Shown in pieces: positions 1-11,331 of a DNA stretch of 64,000 nt. Each line of letters starts with the position of its first letter. Within the stretch, counting starts at the first letter, position 1. The position numbers were made by a program, and so were the translations under genes. Under the pieces are notes generated by a model. The model saw only the letters and a program-made list of their open reading frames with translations, made no database searches and was not told where the DNA came from. The stretch spans positions 12,173,552-12,237,551 of the forward strand of contig CM055098.1 in NCBI GenBank assembly GCA_029204225.1. The letters are read 5' to 3'. Source of the stretch: Diphasiastrum complanatum. Lineage: Eukaryota; Streptophyta; Lycopodiopsida; Lycopodiales; Lycopodiaceae.

Positions 1-770
1 CTTTTAAAGGTGCAAGATATTTTTTGACATTCATTGATGATGGTTCAAGAAAGGTATTTGTTTATTTCTTGAAGACAAAGGATGAAACATTTGAATAATT
101 TGTGAAGTTTAAAAAATTAGTGGAAGTACAGACTGGACACAAAGTTAAAAAACTCAGGACTGACAGGGGTGGGGAATACATTTCAAATGAAATGAAAGAT
201 TTATGTGAGAAAGAAGGAATTATTCATCAGTTCACTGCACCCTATTGCCCTCAACAAAATGGAATAGCTGTAAAAACAGGACAATTGTTGAAATGGTTAG
301 AAGTATGTTAAGTCTGTCAAAGCTTAGCAAGAGGTTCTGGGCAGAAGCCATAACTACATCAGTTTATCTTATAAATAGGATAAAGACAAATGCAGTAAAA
401 GGAATGACACTTGAAGAAAAATGGTCAAGAAACAAACCTTCTGTGAGTCATGTCAGAATTTTTGGATGTACAACATATGTTTACATACCAGATGACAATA
501 GAAGAAAATTAGATTTCAAAAGCAAACGATGTATAATGATAGGATATGCTGAGAATTCAAAAGCATACAAGTTGTTTGATCCAGAAACAGAAAAAACAAT
601 AAGTAGCAGAGATGTCATTTTTGATGAGTCATCTTTTGGAGAGCCTCAACAAATACAACATTCAGATAGAGAATTATTCACGTTCAAGGGGTCCTTTGAT
701 AATGTAATAGAGACACCTGCCCAACCTCTACTACAGCCACAGAGAGCCCAACCTTTACTACAACCATAGA
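1..770 (+). pseudogene. Copia integrase remnant
   Basis: Retroviral-type IN core inserts the cDNA copy into host DNA. Visible are the F-I-D-D segment near base 30, the second catalytic Asp in the RTDRGGEY motif (about 155-178), and the following FWAEA and HVRIFGC segments typical of Copia IN. A TAA interrupts the frame near 98. At about 262-285 the NGVAE-type motif that carries the catalytic Glu is destroyed by a small deletion and frameshift, so the DDE triad is incomplete. The frame resumes at 245 and runs to 769, ending after two short repeats rich in QPLLQP. The protein would be inactive. Confidence 0.85.
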
Positions 771-775
771 GAGAA

Positions 776-1700
776 GTGACAGAAAGAGAGAATGAACCTA
801 GAAGATCAAGAAGAACAAGACAAATATCAACCAAATTACAGGATTATGCCTACATAACACAAGAAAGTATAGATAATGACCCATCGACATTAGAAGAAGC
901 TATGGAAAGACCTGAAGCTAAGTATTGGAAAAAGGCAATAAATGAAGAACTTGAAGCCTTAAGGAAAAACAACACATGGACAGTTGTGAACAGACCAGAG
1001 GGCAGGAGCATAGTTCAAAATAAATGGGTCTTCAAAACCAAACTCAAGCCAGATGGAACAATTGAGCATTATAAAGTCAGATTAGTTGCTAAGGGATATA
1101 CACAAAGAGAGGGCATCGATTACAAAGAAGTCTTTTCTCCTGTTGCAAGGCTGACTACTATCAGAATAATACTATCCTGTTGCAGCAGTACAAGACTAGG
1201 ACATTCAACATATGGATGTAACCGCAACATTTCTAATTGGAGATTTAGAGGAAGAAATTTTCATGGAGTTACCACAAGGCACTATACATTCAAGGAAGCA
1301 TCAAGTTTGCAGGTTGCAGAAATCCATTCATGGATTGAAACAGTCGTCTAGAGCATGGTATTTGAAGTTGGATGCTTACCTATTACAGATACGATGTGTA
1401 AGATGTGAGACTGACCATAGCCTTTACATCTACAAAAGGAATGCTGAAACATGCATCATTGCAGTTTATGTTGATGATATGCTGATTACAGGAAATTCGA
1501 ATTCCCTAATCACATAAATAAAACAACTTCTTAAAGGAAAATTTGTGATAAAGGACTTGGGAGAGATCCATCGGTTCCTAGGTCTAGATGTGTCAAGAAA
1601 AAAAGGACAATTACAATCAGTCAGCAATCATACACAAAAAATATCTTGAGAGACTATGGCATAGGATAATGTAATCCACTTGGGGCACCTTCAATAGAAG
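776..1700 (+). pseudogene. Copia reverse transcriptase remnant
   Basis: RT copies element RNA into cDNA. The N-terminal part has [18 protein letters not shown] and [13 protein letters not shown], all standard Copia RT signatures. A frameshift near 1190 moves the reading to the frame starting at 1212, where D-V-T-A-F and [19 protein letters not shown] and the catalytic YVDD (about 1464-1476) appear. A TAA near 1515 and further shifts beyond 1600 break the rest. The active-site residues survive, but no single frame covers the domain. Confidence 0.85.
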
Positions 1701-1765
1701 GAGAATTAGCAGGTGAAGAGCCATATCTAGACATTGAAAATTATCAAAGAATAATAGGCAGACTT

Positions 1766-2422
1766 ATGTATCTGATAGCTGGAACACGTCCAGATATAGC
1801 CAACGCAGTCAAAACATTAGCTCAGCACATGTCAAAGCCAATGAAAATGCATTGGGCAGGAGTCAAAAGAGTATTCAGATATCTTCAAGAAACCAAAACC
1901 TGGTGCATAAGCTACAAAGCTAGAACAAATCAAAATATACTCCAAGGATATTTAGCTGTAGATTGGGGAGGTGACAAGGAAGACAAAAAGTATACATCAG
2001 GCTATATTTTCTTGCTAAATTCAGGCTGTGTTAGCTGGAGCAGTAAAAAACAAAGTTCAATTGCAATATCCAGTACATAAGCTGAATACATGGCTGCAAC
2101 ACATGCAGCTAAAGAGACCAGTTCATTAAAAAATTAATGAAAAAAATTGGTTTTGAACAAACCAAAGCAACTGTTATGTACTGTGATAACATTAGTTGTA
2201 TTGCTTTAGCAAAAAACCCAATCTATCATTCTAGACCAAAACATATAGACATTCAACAACATTTCATCAAAGAAAAAAAATTATTGACAAAAGAGATTAA
2301 CTTAGAATTCTGTCCTACTGAGGAACAACTTGCAGATGTATGCACAAAATCTTTAGACAAAGCAAAACATCTAACGATATGTAGAAAATTGGAACTACCC
2401 TCTCACTGCGCTAAAGGGAAAG
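1766..2422 (+). pseudogene. Copia RNase H remnant
   Basis: RH degrades the RNA strand of the RNA/cDNA hybrid. The block opens with YLIAGTRPDIA and continues to the SW-S-KKQ segment. An in-frame TAA (about 2078-2080) replaces the residue before AEYMA, and a small disruption near 2125 separates the last part. That last part (2137-2436) keeps YCDN, the RPKHIDI motif and the ADVCTKSL tail. The first catalytic Asp of the usual D-A-D-W motif has become Val (AVDWGGD), so it would be inactive even if the frame were repaired. Confidence 0.8.
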
Positions 2423-2610
2423 TGTTAGTTGGTTGAAAGTCTACATCAATTGAACGTGGTGTCTCTGCCACGTGTCAGCTTGTGAGAGGTTGAGTCAATC
2501 AATAAATACACATGTACCACTGCATAGTTTTCAATTCGAATGTATTTTAGTTGTTTGAAGGTCCTGATGACTAGTCTCATGTCTTCTTTCAATATTGTAC
2601 GCTGTCTGAA
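2423..2610 (+). repeat. Putative start of the 3' LTR of the left-edge Copia
   Basis: TGTTAG follows the purine-rich AAAGGGAAAG, where a Copia 3' LTR should begin. No partner LTR is in the window, so the assignment rests on position only. The right boundary is unclear because a second element's GAG fragment begins at about 2640. Confidence 0.4.
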
Positions 2611-2639
2611 TAACGTTGCTCTTAAATTTTGTATCTACT

Positions 2640-3396
2640 AAGTACTTTAGGCTGTGGGGTGTAGTTGATGAGAGCGACATCATCCAACTGGATGGAGAAG
2701 GGCTGGCGGTCAATCAAGCTACAGCGGAGGCATGGGAAACCAGAGAGAAGCGTGCTTACCTGATGATCTGCTTGTTGTTGGGTAAGAATGCAATAGGGCG
2801 AGTCAGGTATGCAAAGACGTCCAAAGATGCATGGAGGCAGCTGAAAGATACTTAGGAGGCACAAGGAATTACCAATATCCTGCTGTTGTAGAGATAGTTG
2901 GCAAATGTCAAGACGGAAGAGGGAGACAATATGAATCTTCACCTTGAGAAGATCAGAACCATGGCCAGGCAGCTAGAGAAGCAGGAGCGCCAGTTGATGA
3001 AATACAACTTGTGTTCAAGATCTTGGGGAGTTTATCCGAGCACTATGAAGCATTGGTCATGACGTTGGAAGGACTAGAAGAGAGGCTGACTATTGATTAT
3101 GTTTGCAGTCGACTGCTGCAGGATAATGTGAGGAGGCAACTGAGTGGCAAATAGATGGATGTTGCATTTATTGCTGAGTTCAAAAATATGAAGGTCAAAA
3201 AAGATGAAGCGCAGGGAAGTGGTTACCACTGGAAGGACTCAAGTCAGTCGAAGAAGGAGGGATGTGAAATGTTATTATTGTGATCAAATAGGACATTTTG
3301 TGAGGCATTGTCCCAAGAAACATGAAGACATCAAGAAAAGGGTTGCTGCTGAAGCCAACTTAGTTGAGGAGGAAAGGGAAGAAAGACTAGTGGCTT
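2640..3396 (+). pseudogene. Copia GAG fragment (different family), frameshifted
   Basis: GAG forms the virus-like particle that packages element RNA. The first block (to 2855) has the LWGVV and W-T-EKRA-L-I segments of plant Copia GAG (UBN2-type). Two frameshifts and stops at about 2853, 2890 and 3150 follow. The last block (3204-3449 frame) has a zinc knuckle, C-Y-Y-C-x4-H-x4-C, at about 3270-3311. Coding is cut at 3397, where the sequence switches abruptly to the minus-strand RT of the tandem unit, so PR and the rest of pol are missing. Confidence 0.75.
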
Positions 3397-4889
3397 TTGC
3401 TTCATATAGATCTCCTCTTCCAGATCACCATGCAAAAAAGCTGTCTTAACGTTGATCTGATGAATTTCCAGGTCATGCTTGGTAGCTAATGCAAGAAACA
3501 ATCGAATACTAGACATTCTGACTACTGGAGAGAATATTTCTAAGTAATCTATCCCATACTGCTAAGAAAATCCTTTGGCCACAAGTCTGGCCTTGTGTCT
3601 ATCCACAGTTCCATTTGCGTTTGTCTTCCTTTTAAAGACCCATTTGCAATCAACTGCTTTTCTATCCTCTGGCAAAACACAGAGTTCCCAGACCTTATTC
3701 TTCTACATTGATGACATTTCTTCCATCAGTGCCTTTAGCCATTTGTTTGATTCATCACAACTTACAACTTCTTGATATGTAAAGGTTCATCAGTAACTCC
3801 ACAAAAATCAATGGCATTTAATTGTGCATTCTCAATCACCTTTTGTGTTGGTCTACGGATTCTTGGAGACATTACTCGCCTTTGCTCAGCAGGTTCAGTA
3901 TCCTCCTCAACTGCTTCAGTTGGGACATCTGGGACAGGTGCTTCCTCTTCCCCTTCTTCAGTCAGACTGCTACCAGATACTGCATAAATTCTGGACTACC
4001 ATTCTCTAGCCCTTCAGAGATTTCTCCTTCATTAAACTTCACATCTCTGCTCACAAGAATCTTCTTGCTCTCCAGATCATACAACTTGTATCCATGTGAT
4101 TCAGTGGAATATCCCACAAATATGGTTTTTACACACCTGTTATCCAGCTTACTCACTTTTACTTTTGGAATATGCATGTATGCAATGCGCTCAAAAATCC
4201 TCAAATGAGAAAGATCTGGTTTTCTATTTGTCCAGATTTCTGCAGGTGTCTTCCCTTTTACACTGGTTGTCACAGTCTGATTCTACAAATACACAACAGT
4301 AGATACTGCTTCACTCCAAAAGTTCATGGACAAATTTGACTGAATAAGCATACATCTGGTAGCATCCATAATTGTCCGATTTCTTCTCTCAGCAACTCCA
4401 TTATGTTGAGGAGTATATGGTACTATAAGCTCCCTGTCTATACCATCCTGCATACAAAATTCTTTGAATGCATTGCTCAGATACTCTCCTCCATTGTCAG
4501 ACCTTAGTCTTTTAATCTTTGCTCCTGTATGCCTTTCTGCAAAAGCCTTAAATCTCTTGAATGCTTCAAAAGCATTGGATTTAAGCTTCAAAAAATAGAC
4601 AAATGTCATGTGGCTATAATCATCAATAAAGGACATGAAATACCTTGAACCTGTCAGAGATTTCATCTTCATAGGGCCACACAAATCAGAATGTACCAAT
4701 TCAAGAACTGATTTGGCACGCACTCCTTGTCCTTGAAAAGGATTTTTGTGCTGCTTGCCTAGTACACATGCTTGACAGAAGTTGAAATCACTTTCTATAA
4801 ATTGGAGTCCAGAAACTAATTTGTTTCTGTACATACCCACCAATGAGTTCACATTTAGATGACCCAATCTCTTGTGCCATAACTCAGTG
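3397..4889 (-). pseudogene. Copia RT N-terminus and integrase, unit A
   Basis: Read on the minus strand, IN starts near 4889 with the LWHKRLGHLN half of the HHCC zinc finger. The second half, CQAC (about 4767-4778), is complete here. The catalytic core follows: HSDLCGPM, RSDNGGEY and NGVAERRNRT supply the D, D and E. A stop separates the core from the C-terminal block (3962-4273), which holds HLRIFERIAYMHIP and VGYSTESHGYKLY. A 1-base deletion near 3980, unique to this copy, shifts the frame after EFMQY. The RT part (3397-3775) retains LVAKGFS, an in-frame stop, then the VKTAFLHGDLEEEIYMK region, and ends at the junction. Confidence 0.85.
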
Positions 4890-6172
4890 TCAACTTGAAG
4901 TGATCAACCCTTTCTCTGTCTTCCTCTTCATTGACATCTGATACAGATTGTCTTTTCTCCAGGCTGTAGCTATAGTCACACCTGTTTTTCGATCTTTTAT
5001 CCTGCATACATCATGATCAAAATTGAAGTTCATGCCAATATCTGTCAATCTGGCTACTGACAGCAGGTCTTTCCTCAATGATGTTACATACAGGACCTCC
5101 TCCAAAGCCTTATCACCACTTTGGGTCTTCAGAAGAATTCTTCTAGTGCCTTCATCCTTGTGCTGACTGTTATCTCCTAGTGCAACCTTTCTTGTCACAT
5201 TACAATGCTTGTACTTGTCAAGAATCTCCTTCCTCCAGGTGATATGAGCTGTTGCACCAGTGTCCAGAATCAAATCAGAAGTGTGTTCCTTGACTAGGCA
5301 GGCAATATCATTAATTAATTCAAAAATGGTGTATGCCTCCTCCATATCTTTGTCACCTTCTTGTTCACTTGATTCTGCAACATTGGCATCTACTTTGTGT
5401 GCCTTGTCAACCTTTTTCTTCTTGCACTCATAGGCATAGTGTCCCTCTTTCTTGCAGTAGAAACATTTGCCCTTCTTCCTTCTGGGTTCCTGCTTTCTCT
5501 CATCTTGTTGATCTGAACTTCTTTGATCACGTCCTTTTCCTGACTATGTTTTGCTTGAGGTGCCTCTCCTTATGAACATGGCTTTCTCCAAGTCTTCATC
5601 TCCCTCTGTCTCTTGTCTTAACATCTTCTCATCTGCAATACCTCTAGCTACATTCTCAAAGGACATATTTGGAGTCCTCATCAGAATCGTTTTGAGAGAG
5701 TTATATGAGCTGGGCAAAGATTTCACAAGAAATAGCAGTTGCTGCACTTCAGGAACTTGATATTCAGCTCCTGCTGCGGCTAACGATGCATATATTTCTT
5801 TCATCTTATTGACATGCTGCTGCAAGTCACCACCATCCCATTTCATGGTTACCAACTGATGATTCAGGTGCAAAACCTGAATGCCTGACTTCCCTTCATA
5901 GTCGGCCTTCAGTCTCTCCCAAATTTCACGACTAGTATTGCAGTCAATAGTCTTCATCAATATCTCTTCAGATAAAGACATTGCAATCCATGATGCAGCT
6001 TTGTCATCTCGCTTCTTCCAATCACTCAGAGCTCTGGCATTTCATGGTTCTGGTTCAGGATCAGTCCCATCCACTAATCCCCACAAACCTTCACCCTTCG
6101 TGAGCATCTTGGTCTTATGCATCCAGAAGTGATAGTTTGTGCCATCAAACATTGCATTAGTACAGCTGCCAT
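4890..6172 (-). pseudogene. Copia GAG and protease, unit A
   Basis: GAG starts near 6172 and is open except for a TGA (about 6045) after a DPEPEP segment. The main block 5544-5981 is a UBN2-type GAG of 145 residues and ends at a TAG. Past it, still in frame, come a basic stretch and a zinc knuckle C-F-Y-C-x4-H-x4-C (5424-5465). PR (4890-5345) has the aspartyl protease motif LILDTGATAHIT. The frame is lost at about 4889, just before IN. Two stops and one shift make it non-functional. Confidence 0.85.
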
Positions 6173-6263
6173 CTTCTCTCCTCAAATCTGTCGTACTGAA
6201 CTGGACACACTAGTAACCTGAATCTACCTAGGCTTCTGCTCTCCTAAGAGCTCTCCTAAGATA

Positions 6264-6780
6264 GCTCTGATACCATGATGATAAAGAACACAGCAGATAA
6301 TGCTGTCTATAACTAAGTCTATCGCAGGATTGATTCACTAGCATGCAGTCAATACAAGATCTATACAGCTACCATTACAAAAACGTAGCTCATGTCAGAG
6401 AAGAGAAGAGAAACGCTATAGCATATGGCAATCACACGTGAACTACACAGATAAACAATCAGCAGAATGTGTTATCAAGACTACAAGAGAAGACAAGAAA
6501 AGCTCAACTAGTTCTCATTAAGCAAAACATGCAACAGAATTCTCTCTCTCGCTACAGATACTGCATGTGTATATATACAATGTAGCTGATGATTAAAAGA
6601 ATCATCCATCCTAAGTAATCATGGTGTTTAGTCTAAAACACTGTGGATCCCTGTCCCAGTCGTGAGAGAGAATATTATGTTTGTTACTGACAACTGGATT
6701 AGACTTAGTGGGCTGACGTGCTAGTTTGATGATCTGCTGAAGTTCTAAATAAAACGTTTATAGTTCACACTAACTTAACA
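6264..6780 (-). repeat. Complete LTR (6276-6780) and PBS of unit A Copia
   Basis: On the minus strand the 505-bp LTR begins TGTTAAGTTAG at 6780 and ends TTTATCATCA at 6276. It is followed directly by TGGTATCAGAGC (6264-6275), complementary to initiator tRNA-Met. A TATATATA run at about 6568-6578 is the probable promoter TATA box. The 280 bases 6501-6780 match the truncated LTR at 9488-9767 with 11 differences by eye (about 4%). Confidence 0.9.
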
Positions 6781-6861
6781 CCTTGTTGCGTGCCTGTTTG
6801 CTAAAGGTGCAGGGACGATCCATATCAGACAGGTACCAAGCATTCATAGCCTTCAGCGGCT

Positions 6862-7715
6862 CTTACTCTCACGCGAGTCATCGATTCTCTATCGCGAATT
6901 ATTGTAAAGCTTTTCAGCTCCAATGAGCAGACTGATTTTGAGCAGAAGAAGCTAAATTATCAACTTCAGCAAGTTTTGGAGATGTCTTCGCAAACCAAGA
7001 AGTTACTGTCAGATACTGAGGAGCTGAATCGAATCAACAACTAGCAGCTGCAGAAACAATCCAATGACCTACAGGAGAAGGCCAAGAAGATTAATCAACT
7101 CGAGGAGACGAATGCTGACATTCACAACTCTCTTCTCAAGTGTAGAAAAAATATTCAGTCCAACAAAGCACGGGCTGAAGCTAAACGCGATGTTGAACGT
7201 AAGAAACTAATAGTGTATGAAAATGAAATGCTTGACAAGAAGAACGAAATCAAAAGTCTGGAATGTCGCCTGCATGAACTCGAGGAGACAAATGCTGACA
7301 TCCAGAACTCTCTTTTCCAATGTAGAGAAGATATCCAGTCCAATAGAGCACAGGCTGAAGCTGAACGCGAGGCTGACAGCAAGAAACTAATAGCGTATGA
7401 AAAAGAAATGCTTGATAAGAAGGAATAAATTAAAAGTCTGGAATGTCGTCTGAATGAAGAAACTAACCATCATGGAACAAAATGCCGCTGATAATTCAAA
7501 CACAAGTGGCTCTTACGAAGATTCATCGGCCAGACCTGCACTGCTTGCAAACGCTGTTCATAAAGCGCAAACAGCGTTATTAAATTTCTGCAAGTGTTTG
7601 CAGAAATATCGGGTGAAAGTGAATGGAGATCCGGACGGAACGGATAGTCAAACATTAAAGAACATCATTTTGCTATACCTGCTCATGCAAAATTAGCTCT
7701 CGAGCATCGTGAGAA
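6862..7715 (+). pseudogene. GIL1-like pseudogene, coiled-coil part, unit A
   Basis: Homologous in the plus direction to the coding sequence of the intact gene at 50335-52062, from about residue 100 to residue 385. It is broken by a G-to-T nonsense (AACTAGCAG where the parent encodes N-E-Q), a second nonsense in KEEIKS, and a 20-base deletion in the EETFKLQKKL segment that shifts frame. The 60-residue coiled-coil repeats of the parent are both recognisable. Homology begins at about 6862; the 80 bases next to the LTR (6781-6861) have no match I could see. Homology ends at about 7715 in an AHAKLALEH-like segment. Confidence 0.85.
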
Positions 7716-8534
7716 AGTGACAAATCTGACTCAGCTGACAAGACAAATCTGACTCAGCTGACAAATCTGACCAAGCTGACAAATCTGACTTTGTCATCAA
7801 GGAAAAGTTTACCAAGATTTTATGGTAGTTACTTACTTGTACATAGTCCTTATTACTTAAAAGGTGATTACCAACTACAAGGTGGCTGTAATTAATGACT
7901 TAGGTGAAAACACGAGTGACCATTCATTAGGTTAAAACATGAAGTAGCGCCCGAGTGAACAGGTTCTATGGAAAAAGGCCCTTACTGGGCAATGTACTTC
8001 GAAACGAGGTGAAGGAGACACGACCTTAATTATGTTAGGATCCTTTTATTAATTTTGTTTTATGCATAGGATAACGTGAGTATAAGATCCCATAATTTAA
8101 TTTTAAGATCTCATTTTATCGTGTAAGGGTTGGTTAGATCTCCAAAGTCAAGATACAATAGTTTCTGTATTATGGAATGAGCCAGGCAGAGGCAGATGAC
8201 ATTCTGCCCGATAAACTCCGAGCGTCGCCTATAATCATTGTTTTTGAGGCTGAGATTTTTTTACAGGATCATAATAAAGCAGAATTTGCATTTGAAAAAC
8301 ATAATCAATGTTGAAAACACTTGGTCTCCCATTTTGCTTTTTAAGCAATTTAAAAAATAGGCATTAATGCAGCAAGCACCTATGCATTTGGTAATTAGAA
8401 TATGGTTAAGAAGTCCAAGACATTTCAAATCAGAGTTAATGCTTCTTGAAATTCGGAGCACTAAATTAAGATCAGAAACTCAAGATTGATTACTATGCTC
8501 CAACCTCTACCGCTAACTTCATGAATGAGAATGT
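7716..8534. other. Spacer of unit A with short 18-bp repeats
   Basis: No gene seen. 7719-7792 holds about four degenerate copies of an 18-bp repeat (AAATCTGACTCAGCTGAC). The rest is anonymous DNA. Equivalent stretches lie at 15287-16105 (B) and 22858-23676 (C). Confidence 0.6.
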
Positions 8535-9372
8535 GATATCTACGAAAAGATACAAGATCGCTTTGGGCCTTGGTGCTCATTGCTGCCGTGGAAGTGTTAA
8601 TATTAGAATTAAATGACTTCACAATCCTCGAGGCTCCAGCCATTCAGTAGAGTTGGACATTCACATTCAGTGGAGTGGACGTTCACATTATTTATTGCTA
8701 TTGCCATTGCTAACCATCTTGCGAGTAGACATCCTCAAAGAAATCTCTGCTAATAGGCGAAAACGTAGATATTGCTCACAAAAGTTATATTTCGTCATAA
8801 GCAGACATGGAAAGTAATATGCAAACACAAACTTCAAAAGAACTTCGAAACTTTAAGCTCATATGCCAGTATACTTACTTGGAATGTCAGATAGATCATT
8901 TATGTTATCTGTAGGTCGTTCTCAATTTAGTATATAAGACAAACTCACGTAAGTATACATTATTTACAGTTTCTTGTGTTGTTGACACTATAGTTTCTAT
9001 TTGCTATGGCTTTTGTAAATCGAAGATGGCGAATCTTTGCTGTATTCGTATGGGTAACTTATAGATGTAGTCTGTGATCCGCAGATTGTTCTTATTACAC
9101 GGACTTAAATTGAGACGCAAACTATTAAAGGACAACATGGCTTTGCTAGATCTGCAGATGCAAAGTATGCTCTCCAACATCAAGTATGCCACTTTCTTTT
9201 TGCAGCGTTAGAGAAAGATCTCAACTTAAATAGAGGTTTTGCATGGTCTTTGATATGAAAGATCTATCAAAAGCTGCATTCCAAGAATACAAGCAATACA
9301 GCTCTGCTAAGCTATAATATTTAATAGCGGCACTTGTATCCAAACCTGACAAAAGAATGGCATTTCTTTTGG
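8535..9372 (+). pseudogene. GIL1-like promoter/5' region fused to C-terminal coding, unit A
   Basis: 8535-9115 aligns with the upstream region of the intact gene (about 52790 down to 52110, reversed). It includes a TATATAAG box at 8931-8938 followed by the shared AACTCACGTAA. At about 9118 the homology jumps directly to the codons for QNIKEHHFARPAHAKFAL (parent residues about 371-388) and runs to the KPDKSKFLKF region. A missing T in the NGF segment shifts the frame near 9240. The start codon, N-terminal region and coiled coil are therefore skipped. Confidence 0.75.
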
Positions 9373-9487
9373 GGGAGGAGTCATTTTGTCCTATTTTTGT
9401 GATAATGTCATTTTAAACTTTTTAGTGAATAAAATAGTGATGGCTCTCAGAGCAGAATTTGTGAGAAGACAAAAATCATGGCAAATT

Positions 9488-9767
9488 AGCTCAACTAGTT
9501 CTCATTAAGCAAAACATGCAACAGAATTCTCTCTCTCGCTACAGATACTGCATGTGTATATATACAATGTAGCTGATGATTAAAAGAATCATTTATCCTA
9601 ACTAATCACGATGTTTAGTCTAAAACATTGAGGGTCCCTGTCTCAGTCATGAGAGAGAATATTATGTTTGTTACTGACAACTGGATTAGACTTAGTGGGC
9701 TGACGTGCTAGTTTGATGATCTGCTGACGTTCTAAATAAAACGTTTATAGTTCACACTAACTTAACA
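9488..9767 (-). repeat. Truncated 3' LTR, unit B
   Basis: 280 of the 505 LTR bases, starting TGTTAAG at 9767 on the minus strand. The copy ends at 9488, where GIL1-like flanking DNA (ATGGCAAATT) is joined directly to AGCTCAAC. It shows 11 differences from the matching part of the complete LTR, 8 of them transitions, so the element inserted well before the unit was amplified. Confidence 0.9.
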
Positions 9768-9808
9768 TTCCCCTCTTGAACTGTACACATTTTATTGCCC
9801 TGCCCTAC

Positions 9809-10588
9809 TCATCCAATTCCCATTTCAGATCTATGTTTTTCAAACAACTTTCTACCTAAGGGCTTTGTTAAGATATCAGCCACCATATCTTCAGATTAGA
9901 TATACTTTACAGTAACTAAGGATTTCTCTATAATATCTTTCACATGGTGATATCTCAATGGGATGTGTTTTGACTTAGAATGGAACACTGGCTCTTTTGT
10001 CAGGTTGATGGCGCTTTGATTATCCATTCTCATTGTAGTGGGTTCATGCTGTTCAAATCCGATTTCTCTGAGTAAATTTCTCAACCAAACAATTTCATTG
10101 CTATTCTTGGAAGTTGCCACATATTTAGATTCACAAGATGACTGTGCAACCAGACTTTGTTTCTTGGAAATCCAGCTAATGGCACCTCCACATAGTAAGA
10201 AACATCCACTTGTTATTGATTTGCTATCATCTCTGCAACTGGCCCAACTGGCGTCACTATATGCTTCAAGATTTTGGTTTGCTTTTGAAGAATATGTGGT
10301 ACCAAAGTTTGAGGTATTTTTCAGATACTGCATAATTCTTTTTGCCAACCTCCAATGTGCAACTCCTGGATTGTTAGAAAAATGGCTGAGAGAGAAGACT
10401 GAATAAGCCAAATATGGTCTAGTGCAGACAACAAGATACATCAAACTACCAATTAGACTCTTGAATGGAATCTGTGCCATTTCTTCCTTTTCTTTATCTG
10501 TCTTTGGACTGTCATTTCTAGATAAAATTGCTCCTGGTTCCATTGGTGTTGCTGATCCTTTACAATCCTGCATATTATAGTTTTTCAT
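9809..10588 (-). pseudogene. Copia RNase H and RT C-terminus, unit B
   Basis: A 230-residue open block (10588-9896) contains LIGSLMYL-CTRP, the RH start YSDASWASC with its Asp, SKKQ and SSCESKY carrying the Glu, MDNQSAINL carrying the next Asp, and KSKHI. A TAA after VTVKYI (about 9893-9895) cuts off the tail, but the tail continues in frame with MVADILTKPLG and stops at 9809, next to the polypurine tract. One nonsense is the only visible damage here. Confidence 0.85.
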
Positions 10589-11331
10589 GATACGTAATGC
10601 ATACTCTGACTGCTTAATTGTTACAGTTTGTGTCTATCTCTAGATATTTCAATTCCTAGACACAATTTAGCTTCACCTAGATCTGTAATTTCTAGTTGAG
10701 TCTTTAGTTTGACTTTGATGTGTCTAATCAATTCTATACGATTTCCTATTAGTAGACAATCATCAACAAATACTGTTATAATCAGAAAAGCTTGAACATT
10801 TCTATAGACAAACATTTGAATCAGAATTGATTGGAGCAAAGCAGCAATTTTTGAGAATTTCATCAATTCTCTTGTGCCAGGCCCGTGCAGCTTGCTTAAG
10901 TCCATAAATGTTTTTATTTAATCTGCACACACTATTTGGAAACTTGTCATCTTCAAAGCCCTCCGGTTGCTTCATATAGATCTCCTCTTCCAGATCACCA
11001 TGCAAAAAAGCTGTCTTAACGTCGATCTGATGAATTTCCAGGTCATGCTTGGTAGCTAATGCAAGAAACAATCGAATACTAGACATTCTGACTACTGGAG
11101 AGAATATTTCTAAGTAATCTATCCCATACTGCTAAGAAAATCCTTTGGCCACAAGTCTGGCCTTGTGTCTATCCACAGTTCCATTTGCATTTGTCTTCCT
11201 TTTAAAGACCCACTTGCAATCAACTGCTTTTCTATCCTCTGGCAAAACACAGAGTTCCCAGACCTTATTCTTCTACATTGATGACATTTCTTCCATCAGT
11301 GCCTTTAGCCATTTGTTTGATTCATCACAAC
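10589..11331 (-). pseudogene. Copia reverse transcriptase, unit B
   Basis: Two overlapping frames cover RT: 11086-10802 with DVKTAFLHGDLEEEIYMKQPEG and IYGLKQAARAWHKRID, and 10905-10621 with VFVDDCLLIGN, the catalytic F-V-D-D form of YVDD, and ITDLGEAK-LGIEI. A frameshift near 10850 separates them. Upstream, 11087-11331 holds LVAKGFS, a stop, then QYGIDYLEIFSPVVRM. The catalytic Asp pair is intact. Confidence 0.85.

Larger units (their letters stand above)
1..2610 (+). mobile_element. Ty1/Copia retrotransposon remnant, 3' half
   Basis: Decayed Copia element entering from the left edge. In order it shows IN core (1-770), RT (776-1700) and RH (1766-2420), the Copia domain order. Frameshifts and stops separate the blocks. 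Any 5' LTR, GAG and PR lie outside the window. A short purine run at 2414-2422 is followed by TGTTAG, the likely start of its 3' LTR. It is a different family from the elements at 3.4-24 kb and 30-36 kb, judged by its RT and IN residues. Confidence 0.85.
3397..6780 (-). mobile_element. Copia element of unit A, 3' part missing
   Basis: Minus-strand Copia element with LTR at 6276-6780, PBS at 6264-6275, GAG, PR, IN and the first part of RT. It is cut at 3397 inside RT, just past the GDLEEEIYMK motif, so the catalytic FVDD, RH and 3' LTR are absent. At several positions between 3397 and 4820 this copy differs from B and C and looks more ancestral, for example an intact CQAC in the IN zinc finger. 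Confidence 0.9.

Noticed and set aside
3822-4208. Plus-strand frames opposite the Copia integrase in units A, B and C
   Set aside because: They lie antisense to clear IN, RT and GAG coding and show no domain; they are shadows.
7155-7382. Minus-strand Ser-rich frames opposite the GIL1-like pseudogene
   Set aside because: Exact antisense of the coiled-coil coding sequence, whose codons read as Ser/Leu on the other strand.
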